Of a stretch of 58,731 nucleotides of DNA, positions 44,656 to 51,632 are shown one piece after another (within the stretch, counting starts at the first letter, position 1; each line of letters starts with the position of its first letter). Under the pieces are notes generated by a model. It was not told the origin of the DNA. It did not search any database and worked only from the letters and a program-made list of their open reading frames with translations. The stretch spans positions 1 to 58,731 of the forward strand of contig CAYYEP010000007.1 in assembly GCA_964470995.1 (NCBI GenBank), read 5' to 3'. The translations under genes and the position numbers were made by a program. The stretch comes from UBA5738 sp964470995 (GTDB lineage: Bacteria; Patescibacteriota; Minisyncoccia; Minisyncoccales; UBA5738).

Positions 44656-44674
44656 AACCCGCTTTCGCGGGTTT
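44654..44674 (-). terminator. Terminator of ychF
   Basis: AAACCCGC / GCGGGTTT hairpin followed by TTGC on the minus strand. Confidence 0.7.
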
Positions 44675-44743
44675 CTGTCTTCTGGAGCCATATCCTTTTA
44701 AATATTTGATTTGCTCATAAATCGCGATTTATGAATCGCATTT

Positions 44744-45811
44744 TCACGCATTGGCTTTTATCTCGATCACGTCCCCGTCTTTGACAATATATTCCTTGCC
44801 CACAGTGGCAATCCGTGCCTTATCGCGCGCTTGTGAAAAACCTCCCGCAGTCAAAAGTTCCTGCCAGTATACCACTTCGGCGCGTACGAATTTCTTCTCA
44901 AAATCGGTGTGGATTGCGCCGCCCGCCTGCGGGGCGGTACTCCCCTTTCGCAATGTCCAGGCGCGGGTTTCATCCGGCCCCGTGGTAAAAAATGTGATCA
45001 GGTTCAAGAGCTCGTAGGATTTTTTGATCAACAAGTTTAAATTATCACCGCAGGGAAGTTCAAAATCTTTCTTCTCCTGGGCGGTCAGGCCTTCGCCTTC
45101 GTTTTCGCCCAGAATGTCGATGATGATATAGGGCCAATTGTTTTTTTTGAAAGTTTCCAAAACTGCCGGTTCCACCTCGGATTCCTTTGCGTTCAGCACG
45201 TAAAGCCGGGGTTTCATTGTCAAAAGCTGATAGCGGTCGATAATCTTTTTTTCTTCGGTCGTTAGCGCGGTTTCGGCTAAAATTTTTCCGTTCTCCAGCA
45301 ACGGTTTAACTTTTGACAATGCCTCGAATTCCTCTTTTGCGCCCGGTTTATTGCCGCGGATTTCGCTTTCAACGGCATTCAGGCGCTTGGTAACGGTTTC
45401 CAGGTCTTTGAGTGCCAGCTCGGTATCCAGAATATCTTTGTCGCGCGCCGGATCGATCGAGCTTTGCGTGTTCACTATTTTTTCATTCTTGAAAGCGCGC
45501 AAAATGTATAGTATTGCGTCGGTCTCGCGGATGTTCTGCAAAAATTTATTGCCCAACCCTTCGCCAGTGGAGGCGCCCTTGACTAAACCGGCAATATCCA
45601 CGAATTCCACCGTGGCGTAAATCTTTTTTGCCGACTTGGTCAGATCGGCAAGCTTATCCACCCGTTCATCGTTCACCGGCACGACCCCGATATTGGGTTC
45701 GATGGTGCAGAACGGATAATTGGCGCACTCGGCCTGTTTTTTGGTGATGGTTGCGAATAAAGTCGATTTTCCGACATTCGGCAACCCCACAATACCCACG
45801 TGTAATGACAT
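44744..45811 (-). CDS. ychF: Ribosome-associated ATPase YchF/Obg-like
   Basis: 355 residues. The P-loop GLPNVGKSTLF (about 8-18) is followed by YPFCTIEPN, DIAGLVKGAS and a non-canonical NKxE-type motif (LNAKESE), as expected in the ATP-using YchF group. A C-terminal TGS domain ends in EYIVKDGDVIEIKANA. It is a core gene without a Shine-Dalgarno site, in contrast to the accessory genes on both sides. Confidence 0.95.
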   Translation of the reverse strand: MSLHVGIVGLPNVGKSTLFATITKKQAECANYPFCTIEPNIGVVPVNDERVDKLADLTKSAKKIYATVEFVDIAGLVKGASTGEGLGNKFLQNIRETDAILYILRAFKNEKIVNTQSSIDPARDKDILDTELALKDLETVTKRLNAVESEIRGNKPGAKEEFEALSKVKPLLENGKILAETALTTEEKKIIDRYQLLTMKPRLYVLNAKESEVEPAVLETFKKNNWPYIIIDILGENEGEGLTAQEKKDFELPCGDNLNLLIKKSYELLNLITFFTTGPDETRAWTLRKGSTAPQAGGAIHTDFEKKFVRAEVVYWQELLTAGGFSQARDKARIATVGKEYIVKDGDVIEIKANA

Positions 45812-45935
45812 GGTAAATAGTTAATTAGTTGATGAGTAGTTAACAATACGGAATGCAAATATAAAAAAATACAAAATACTTAACATTCCTGATTATGGCT
45901 TATTTAGTCCAAAATTCAAGGTGTTGCCGCGGTAA

Positions 45936-45965
45936 AAATAAAAAAGGCGTATTTATACATACGCC
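45936..45965 (-). terminator. Strong intrinsic terminator
   Basis: Minus strand: GGCGTAT / ATACGCC perfect 7-bp stem followed by TTTTTTATTTTT. It ends the 46057-46440 transcript. The 45812-46056 stretch has no other gene that I can support. Confidence 0.9.
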
Positions 45966-46056
45966 CTATCGACACCGCTGTCCTCCATAGTAGCCTCTGG
46001 GCCTCGGCTATTTCATTTCCTCTGATATTGGAATTGATACAACGATACTTATCGGT

Positions 46057-46440
46057 TTATTTTTTGGTTTGATTGTTTTTGGGTCGAAATAATTCCTCTT
46101 TCACTAGCCTGCCCTTGCCAAGCGCTACGGATTTTTTCCCCAGTTCAATTGCTTTTTCGGCAATAATTAACCCCAGCAGGTCAAGCGCGTCTTTGTCTTG
46201 CGGGCTTAGGGTATCAAATTCCAGCCGCACCGTTTTCTTAGGTTTTCTTGGCCTTTTTTTCACGGTCGGCCCGGAATTATTTTCTTTAGGTGCTTCGGGC
46301 GGAGTTGGCGCGGCCGCTCGGTCAAGTTTTTCCTTGAGCCGCTTTACCCCGGGATGTTTGTATTCTTCAACTATGCAGGCGATCATTGCTGCGAATATCA
46401 CATGCAGTGATATTTTCCTGATCCTTTTAGACACTCTCAT
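46057..46440 (-). CDS. Hypothetical protein with basic linker
   Basis: 127 residues. The N-terminal helix (LHVIFAAMIACIVEEY) is hydrophobic enough for a short membrane segment. A proline/lysine-rich linker (KKRPRKPKKTVRLEF) follows, then a helical end (DKDALDLLGLIIAEKAIELG). The GGAGG site is 2 nt from the ATG at 46440 and 8 nt from a GTG two codons later, so the start may be the GTG at 46434. No family recognised. Confidence 0.65.
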   Translation of the reverse strand: MRVSKRIRKISLHVIFAAMIACIVEEYKHPGVKRLKEKLDRAAAPTPPEAPKENNSGPTVKKRPRKPKKTVRLEFDTLSPQDKDALDLLGLIIAEKAIELGKKSVALGKGRLVKEELFRPKNNQTKK

Positions 46441-46534
46441 TTCCTCCGTTCGTTGCGGATGCTAAAGATTAATTAGCGTATTTGTCGCCAAAACGCAATA
46501 CAAACCAGCCATTTTTTCAATTTCAATATATAGC

Positions 46535-46559
46535 AAAAAAGAGGAGTTATCTCCTCTTT
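46535..46559 (-). terminator. Intrinsic terminator
   Basis: AAAGAGGAG / CTCCTCTTT, a perfect 9-bp stem with a 4-nt loop, followed by TTTGC on the minus strand. Confidence 0.85.
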
Positions 46560-46665
46560 GCGTTACCTTCAAGGCAATCACTTTTCAAAACCGGTCCACA
46601 GCGTATTGTTTCCTAAATTTTTAAAATAAATAAAAAAACGCAAAAGTATCCGTAATTTTTTAAAA

Positions 46666-46737
46666 AAAAGAGCTGAAGAATGGCGCGCCGGAAGAGAGAG
46701 ATTTTCCGGCTCGCGCCGAACAGCGCGCCATTCTTCA
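46666..46737 (-). terminator. Long branched terminator
   Basis: A perfect 15-bp stem (TGAAGAATGGCGCGC and its complement at 46674-46688 and 46723-46737) encloses a second hairpin (CCGGAA / TTCCGG). On the minus strand it is followed by GCTC and eight T. It probably ends the transcript of the 24-residue peptide. Confidence 0.8.
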
Positions 46738-46873
46738 ACCCTGAAATTTTAGTTTGTTTTTGTATGAAATTTGAGGAGGTTTGTTGCCAAACGAATCAAA
46801 TTGTTAGCCCTCATCAAATTTCGTATTCAAATATTCACTTATAATCTTCTCGGTTCAGGCAAGAATTTTGCAA

Positions 46874-46948
46874 TTACTGCCTGAATTGAAAAGAAAATTG
46901 GAAGCCCGCGAAACTGATAAAAACTATTAAAAATATCAAGTTCCTCAT
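46874..46948 (-). CDS. 24-residue hydrophobic membrane peptide
   Basis: An ATG at 46948 stands 8 nt after a perfect GGAGG. It opens a frame for MRNLIFLIVFISFAGFQFS followed by FQFRQ. Nearly the whole peptide is one membrane helix with a basic residue at each end. Stem-loops flank it closely: ACTGGCG / CGCCAGT upstream (46967-47014), TTCAGGCA / TGCCTGAA over its stop, and the branched terminator at 46666. The size and setting recall small toxin or regulatory peptides. This is inference. Confidence 0.5.
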   Translation of the reverse strand: MRNLIFLIVFISFAGFQFSFQFRQ

Positions 46949-47048
46949 CTCTATCTCCTCCGCTTAACTGGCGGTCTGATCCCCTGTCTTAAAACAGAAA
47001 GTCAAATCGCCAGTCAAGCTGCCTATATTAAATTTTTAAGGACTCCTC

Positions 47049-47166
47049 TGATTCAGCCCGCCATTTTTCAATGATGATCTGAATAAAGAAGTGGAAAGCA
47101 GATTCTTGCCCGCTTTCCACAATTACCCTATCCGCGCGGTAACCACACCACACGGATTTTGAGAGG
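47049..47166 (-). repeat. Double-hairpin gene-end element, copy R1
   Basis: Directly after the 47167 gene. Minus strand order: AGGGTAATT, hairpin GTGGAAAGC / GCTTTCCAC, TTCTTT, hairpin ATTCAG...CTGAAT whose right side carries AATGGCGGGCTGAATCAGAGG. Three more copies are at 49083, 55515 and 56503. Confidence 0.7.
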
Positions 47167-47880
47167 TTAAGGCCTCTCATCCCTCAACACCCAGGCCTTA
47201 CAGTCACCGCCAATGCGTCTGAATTCTTCTTCTCTCTCGCACCCCTTGCATTTGCGGATACGGATTGGCCAGGAACTCACCGGAATCCAGAAATGCTCGT
47301 GCCGTACTCTATCCAACACAGCCCTGGCAAAGCTCTTCTTTGTTAGCTTGCGGTACACTAAAGCCAACAAAGCCGCACCATACAGTGGATTATTTATGGG
47401 AAGATGCCCCCCCATAAAAGCATCCGCCCTAATACCGTGTTTTGCAGCATAGGCATCCACCGAAGTGGGATCCGCACCGGCGGCCTGCAGATTTCCGCTC
47501 ACGTCGTAGAGCGGATACGGAATTTCCTGTTCGTCAATCAAGCCGCGTTCACACATATCGCAGAAGATTTTTGCTTCCGCGCCTCCCATGTGAACCACCA
47601 CATCGGCTCTCTTCTTATATGCCAAATAAAATTTGGCAAAATCACCAGTCATCTCCTCGTATGTCCGATGAGTCACAGGGTGATCCTTCATCACCGGCAG
47701 CACTGTAATTTTTGTACGGTCATTGATCACTACCGAATCCGGCAAGCGACCAACGAATCGAGCCATCTCCTTACCATCCTCATTTAGAACAAGGGCGGCA
47801 ATTGCAAATGCCAACCCACATCGCCCATCCGTTTCTGTGGCTATAGCAAAAGTTATGCCATTTCTAGGGAAAGTGGCCAT
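47167..47880 (-). CDS. Possible degenerate DEDD-exonuclease-like protein
   Basis: 237 residues from the second ATG (47880), which has the right 8-nt spacing to GGAGG. Its layout recalls DnaQ-like exonucleases: FAIATETDG where they have FDTETTG, VVHMGGAEAKIF at motif II, and NPLYGAALLALVY at motif III. The acidic residues of motifs I and III seem replaced (D to A, D to G). Then it would be an inactive RNase H-like fold. The C-terminus has CKGC and a later Cys, a possible zinc knuckle. The family call is weak. Confidence 0.65.
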   Translation of the reverse strand: MATFPRNGITFAIATETDGRCGLAFAIAALVLNEDGKEMARFVGRLPDSVVINDRTKITVLPVMKDHPVTHRTYEEMTGDFAKFYLAYKKRADVVVHMGGAEAKIFCDMCERGLIDEQEIPYPLYDVSGNLQAAGADPTSVDAYAAKHGIRADAFMGGHLPINNPLYGAALLALVYRKLTKKSFARAVLDRVRHEHFWIPVSSWPIRIRKCKGCEREEEFRRIGGDCKAWVLRDERP

Positions 47881-47893
47881 TTCCATCACCTCC

Positions 47894-48340
47894 TTACACC
47901 GTCTCGCCCGTGGGCGTGGTGGCATCTTCCGCATGGCGAATCCACATGGACTCACCATAGGTAACATAGACTCGGGTCTGGCCCAATGCGGAACCTAAAT
48001 AATCCGCAATCTCGGTCAGCAGATCCCTGACCTCCTCCTCAAGCAACCCCGAATGATACAGGGGGATCTTATTCCCCTGGTAAATCACTTGGGGTTCGTT
48101 GCCGCTACCCGACTGACCGCTTCTTTGATCAGCCCAGGCATAGACAACTGAGCCGCCGATAACCATACCGGTAAGGTATGGCTGGCCGGCGATCGCGCGG
48201 GCTTTCAGATAAGCCTCGATGAGGCTAACAACCTCGTCGAGGCTATGTTCTTTTGCGTTAGGGCCGTAGCCCTCACGCAATCCACACATTATCTTAAATT
48301 CTGGAGCCCCAAACCCGGGCTGCTTAACCGTCTTAAACAT
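47894..48340 (-). CDS. Hypothetical protein
   Basis: 148 residues from ATG 48340, chosen because GGAAGG lies 9 nt before it. A GTG seven codons earlier is the alternative. It has a mixed alpha/beta look: FKIMCGLREGYG, then LTGMVIGGSVVYAWAD, then LGQTRVYVTYGESMWIRH. I do not recognise it. It ends 13 bp before the 47167-47880 gene begins and is probably translated with it. Several stem-loops and a promoter lie upstream. Confidence 0.7.
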   Translation of the reverse strand: MFKTVKQPGFGAPEFKIMCGLREGYGPNAKEHSLDEVVSLIEAYLKARAIAGQPYLTGMVIGGSVVYAWADQRSGQSGSGNEPQVIYQGNKIPLYHSGLLEEEVRDLLTEIADYLGSALGQTRVYVTYGESMWIRHAEDATTPTGETV

Positions 48341-48363
48341 TAACATCATCCTTCCGCTCACGA

Positions 48364-48406
48364 GCGGTTTGAAAATCCTTAAGATGGTTAATGATTTTTA
48401 AACCGC
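48364..48406 (-). repeat. Leader stem-loop E6
   Basis: GCGGTTT-AAAATC / GATTTT-AAACCGC, about 13 bp with single-base bulges. It lies 24 nt before the 48340 start codon. Its 3' side resembles that of element E7. Confidence 0.55.
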
Positions 48407-48480
48407 CCGCAAACTCTCCTTATTCAATTTTTATTTTTAAGGGCCGCTAAATCGGCCAGCGAAATTCCACTCAACAAACA

Positions 48481-48559
48481 TCAAGCGGTATTTTAGAAAT
48501 CCTTCAATAAGCTCGGGATAGAGCCCTTCGATAATTAGATGCCCAAAATGCCGCTCAAG
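48481..48559 (-). repeat. Long-stem RNA element, copy E7
   Basis: Minus strand: CTTGAGCGGCATTTT pairs with AAAATACCGCTTG across about 50 nt that hold a smaller hairpin. The start CTTGAGCGGCATTTTGGGCAT is shared with element E13 at 58358, with matching changes in the partner arms. Confidence 0.6.
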
Positions 48560-48646
48560 ATTTTTTAATGCTGTTGTTAAGGTTTGGTCTTGCCGAACAT
48601 CTAAAAGGTCAAACCTTTAAAATACTAAATTTGTGGTAATAATGAA

Positions 48647-48811
48647 GCTGGGGAGAATGATGGGGACGATTGGCTTGGCATCCGGCGTGATATTGGTGTA
48701 TATACTCACCGGGCTTAACCCATGGAAAGCGTTTGGTGGGAACCGCTCCGAGGGTAACCCCCAAGAACAGTAGCCGCGCTCTCCACTCTCTCTTCCTCAT
48801 CATTCTCCCAG
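48647..48811 (-). repeat. Long inverted repeat E8
   Basis: GGGAGAATGATG (48651-48662) and its exact complement (48798-48809), extended to 14 bp with one bulge, enclose about 135 nt. It starts about 40 nt after the promoter at 48857. A 64-codon frame (48609-48803) lies inside but looks unlike a protein. Confidence 0.6.
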
Positions 48812-48856
48812 GCCTTATTTTGCCTTGCTTGTAAAGACCTTCATCATTACACTATA

Positions 48857-48885
48857 ATGATAGCATATTATCACTAATTTGTCAA
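48857..48885 (-). promoter_or_regulatory. Consensus promoter for the 48340-47167 unit
   Basis: Minus strand: TTGACA (48885-48880), 17-bp spacer, TATCAT (48862-48857). Transcription would start near 48850, giving a leader of about 510 nt with elements E8, E7 and E6 before the first gene. Confidence 0.8.
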
Positions 48886-48938
48886 GACTTGCCAAACTTC
48901 AATAACTCTTGCAAAATTTTCAACAAAAAACCGGCAAA

Positions 48939-49059
48939 GGGCCGGGAATCAGCATGGCAACGCTCTCAAATCAAGGAGAACGCTTAGAGGAGAGAGATTT
49001 TTTTAGAAGTCTCGCGCCCTCCTCAATCAAAGTGCACTGCCACGCTCATTCCCCGGCCC
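48939..49059 (-). repeat. Long inverted repeat E9
   Basis: GGGCCGGGAAT and ATTCCCCGGCCC pair over 11 bp with one bulge and enclose inner hairpins (TGGCA / TGCCA). It lies after the last gene of the 58-49 kb cluster and may be part of its transcription end. Confidence 0.55.
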
Positions 49060-49082
49060 CCTGCCGGCCACTTATTGAAATA

Positions 49083-49180
49083 TTCTCTGATTCAAACCAC
49101 AATGTGCTGTTCACATTATGATCTGAATTGAGAAGTGGAAGCTAGTTTAAAACATCGCTTCCACATTCTTCTAACCCTAC
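49083..49180 (-). repeat. Double-hairpin gene-end element, copy R2
   Basis: Directly after the 49181 gene. Minus strand: TAGGGTTAG, hairpin GTGGAAGC / GCTTCCAC, TTCTC, then ATTCAGATCATAATGTG ... TTTGAATCAGAG with an inner AATGTG / CACATT hairpin. Homologous in layout to R1. Confidence 0.65.
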
Positions 49181-49504
49181 CTAATGGAAAAGATTATATT
49201 CCCATTTTTTCAGAAATTCCTTAACCCCTTCATAAAGGGTTATAGGAACTACGACCAACATCCTGACATACTCCGTGTTAACGGAGCCATCATGATGCCG
49301 CCTCTCCACCCCATCGGAGTAGGTATTTATCACGAGCACTTGCCCGGGAAAACCCCCGTACGGCTCGTTTTCTGACCGGACAACCGGACGCTCATCGTCT
49401 GGTAGCTGTCCAGCTGCCTCAATTGCCATATCAGAGCTCGGAAATAACCCGAGCATTGTGCCCTTAAGCTCCGTAAGGGCAAATAACTTTCTCTGATCGT
49501 CCAT
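49181..49504 (-). CDS. Hypothetical protein, last gene of the cluster
   Basis: 107 residues with AAGGTG before the ATG. Mixed alpha/beta (MLGLFPSSDMAIEAAGQL, VRMLVVVPITLYEGVKEFL). It starts 6 bp after the TRAM/zinc-ribbon gene ends, so it belongs to the same transcript. No family recognised. Confidence 0.7.
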   Translation of the reverse strand: MDDQRKLFALTELKGTMLGLFPSSDMAIEAAGQLPDDERPVVRSENEPYGGFPGQVLVINTYSDGVERRHHDGSVNTEYVRMLVVVPITLYEGVKEFLKKWEYNLFH

Positions 49505-49510
49505 TTTAAC

Positions 49511-51574
49511 TCACCTTATCCTCCATTTCATATTCATTTCGGCGACCAAGTCCGCGGCAGACTTGGGATTGTTGCCTTCTGTCGGCGCTAAATCTTCGCT
49601 ATCCGGAGCCTCTAATGGTTCCTCATAGCTACTCCGCTCGACCTTTTTGGGCCGGCGGGAAATCGGCTTGGCCCCTAATTTTGGGACGTCAAATTGTTCG
49701 GCACCGATATCCCGGCTGGCAGAACAAGTGTTCGTACCAACCCGGGACAGATCGAAGCCGCTGCCCGGGCCGTGGAACCGCTCGTGCGGCTCAATCGCGC
49801 GCACCATTTCGCGTTGGGCTTGGGTTACCCCGTTCTTTGGAAGTTTTACAACCTCCCAAGACTCGAAGAATATCCGCGCCGCTTGGTGCCGCGACCAACG
49901 CAACACCAGGCAATCCTCTCTGACTATCGACCACGTTTTACTCCCTTCGGAAGTATAACGTTTCCGATACTCAATCTTAGCCTCAACTTCCTGGCCATCA
50001 GGATCAATAACCCAAGTATCACTCTGGTCATTTTCTCTCATATGCCGGAAGTATCCGCTAAAATTGAGAAGTATCTCGCCACGCTCTTTGGCGGCGATTA
50101 GCATCTCAATCTCGCGGATCTTGGCCAAAGCCGCGACATAATCCTGCTTGGTATCCTGCAGGATCTTTGCCACCGCCTTCACTTCTCCGAATTCCGGCCC
50201 TAGTTTTTCAACTAGACCCTTGTATCCGGAAACTGCCGCGATCCGGTCATTCTCGGAACCGCGAAGCCGATCAGCCAGCTTTATCTGCGTCAGCATCTCG
50301 GCAGTGAGATGAGGTAAATTCCTTTTCTCACCGCGCACTTGCGTTTGCAGATAATAATCCCAATCGGGATCGCTTGGCTTTGTCTGGCTAGCGATCCACG
50401 CCACCATTTCCACCAGTCCATTGCCGTTGGCTTGTGGCAAAAACTGGAGGATCTGCAAAGCCGCAGGCGCGAGTTTGGCGCCATAAACGCCGCTTTCGCA
50501 GAAGTAATACCAGCCATAACCGGCCCACTTACGCATGAATTGATTTCGGGAATGGTCCTCGATATGATCGAGAGTATTCCTTAGAATCATTTCGCCGGTC
50601 GCGCCTTCAATCGCCTGGCCAGCAAACAGTTCCTTTGCCTCGCTGGCAATGGCCGTGCGCATCTCGTTGGCCAGAACAGCATTGATCAACTGCTCGGCTT
50701 TTTCATAAGCCTCACAATCTGAACAAACCAGCCTACCGCTGAGATTCTTTACTTGCGCTTGCTTACCGCAGCGGACGCAGCACTCTTCCTTGCGGCACTC
50801 CTCACACTTGGAGTAGCCATCGGAATTCTGCGCGTCATAGCGGCTGCGGCCGCAAACGCACACTGGAAATCGTGCCTCAAACTGGCTTTGCAACCAAGCC
50901 GGAAGCTCGACCCATGTCGTTTTGATCGTTTCCGCCTCGTCCCGGCCATCAGGCTTTGTGAAAACGACTTTCACATAAGCCGTCTGATTGGCCTCTTTCT
51001 GGACAGCAAGTCGGAAAGTCCAGATGCCTCCATCTTCCTTAATCCGGATTTCCTTAACCGGATAAGAAAAAATCTCTTCCGGTTCTTCGCGGTAGCCGAC
51101 GTTCCGCCACTCTATGGCAGAACCATTCACTTTTTGCTCCTCCAGAGCGGTCTTATATTTTCTAATTTCCTCTACTCTGGAAGAGGTAAAGTCTTGTCCA
51201 GAGATCTTATATTCCGATCTCCAGACTTTTCCGCCATCGCGCTTTTCCAGCGCCTTTGTCTCCAGAACGCCAACTTCCCGGGCTTCGCCCTTCCAGTTAG
51301 TGCTGATGGAAACTCTGGTTGCCGTGCCATCGCCGTTATCTTTCCAACTTTCACTGGTGATATCCGGCGCGGGCAGGCCGCGGTACATAGGTCTCTGGTT
51401 TCTATCGAGCTTTGGCTCTCCGCCAACCATTATCGGCTCGAGCCTCACCCGAACTTCCTTCCCGGGCGTGGTGCCACGGGGAAGAAAAACAATGGATCGG
51501 CTATGCGAGCCAATCGCTTCACCCTCATTTTTCCCTTGAGTCGCCTCAAGGGTTACAATTTTTTCTTCGCTCAC
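49511..51574 (-). CDS. Large TRAM-like and zinc-ribbon protein, third partner of the MoxR-VWA pair
   Basis: 687 residues, GTG start with GGGGG before it. The N-terminus (VTLEATQGKNEGEAIG ... IVFLPRGTTPGKEVRVRL, about 7-45) has the pattern of a TRAM/OB RNA-binding domain. At about 237-285 come cysteine pairs CVCG, CEEC, CVRC and CSDC, which give two zinc ribbons. The rest is mostly helical, and the last 80 residues are disordered and charged. It follows the VWA gene by 58 bp. It could be the substrate-binding or effector part of a ternary system. A 22-nt GNRA hairpin lies just before its start codon. Confidence 0.75.
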   Translation of the reverse strand: MSEEKIVTLEATQGKNEGEAIGSHSRSIVFLPRGTTPGKEVRVRLEPIMVGGEPKLDRNQRPMYRGLPAPDITSESWKDNGDGTATRVSISTNWKGEAREVGVLETKALEKRDGGKVWRSEYKISGQDFTSSRVEEIRKYKTALEEQKVNGSAIEWRNVGYREEPEEIFSYPVKEIRIKEDGGIWTFRLAVQKEANQTAYVKVVFTKPDGRDEAETIKTTWVELPAWLQSQFEARFPVCVCGRSRYDAQNSDGYSKCEECRKEECCVRCGKQAQVKNLSGRLVCSDCEAYEKAEQLINAVLANEMRTAIASEAKELFAGQAIEGATGEMILRNTLDHIEDHSRNQFMRKWAGYGWYYFCESGVYGAKLAPAALQILQFLPQANGNGLVEMVAWIASQTKPSDPDWDYYLQTQVRGEKRNLPHLTAEMLTQIKLADRLRGSENDRIAAVSGYKGLVEKLGPEFGEVKAVAKILQDTKQDYVAALAKIREIEMLIAAKERGEILLNFSGYFRHMRENDQSDTWVIDPDGQEVEAKIEYRKRYTSEGSKTWSIVREDCLVLRWSRHQAARIFFESWEVVKLPKNGVTQAQREMVRAIEPHERFHGPGSGFDLSRVGTNTCSASRDIGAEQFDVPKLGAKPISRRPKKVERSSYEEPLEAPDSEDLAPTEGNNPKSAADLVAEMNMKWRIR

Positions 51575-51590
51575 TCTTTATTCCCCCTGT

Positions 51591-51612
51591 GCCCGTGACT
51601 TTCATCGTGGGC
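51591..51612 (-). promoter_or_regulatory. GNRA hairpin, copy 2
   Basis: Minus strand RNA: GCCC-AC-GAU-GAAA-GUC-AC-GGGC. A 4-bp outer stem, a symmetric AC/AC internal loop, a 3-bp inner stem with one U-G pair and a GAAA tetraloop. It lies 16 nt before the TRAM/zinc-ribbon start. The other copy is at 54535. Confidence 0.65.
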
Positions 51613-51632
51613 GTAGTGGTTGTTCAACATCT

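Noticed and set aside
48430..48612. Open minus-strand frame of about 58 codons through element E7
   Set aside because: It reads plausibly but has no start codon, and its arms covary as RNA with E13.
48609..48803. 64-codon minus-strand frame inside inverted repeat E8
   Set aside because: It has a weak start site and an amino-acid make-up rich in H, R and W; the inverted repeat explains the sequence better. A small peptide is not excluded.
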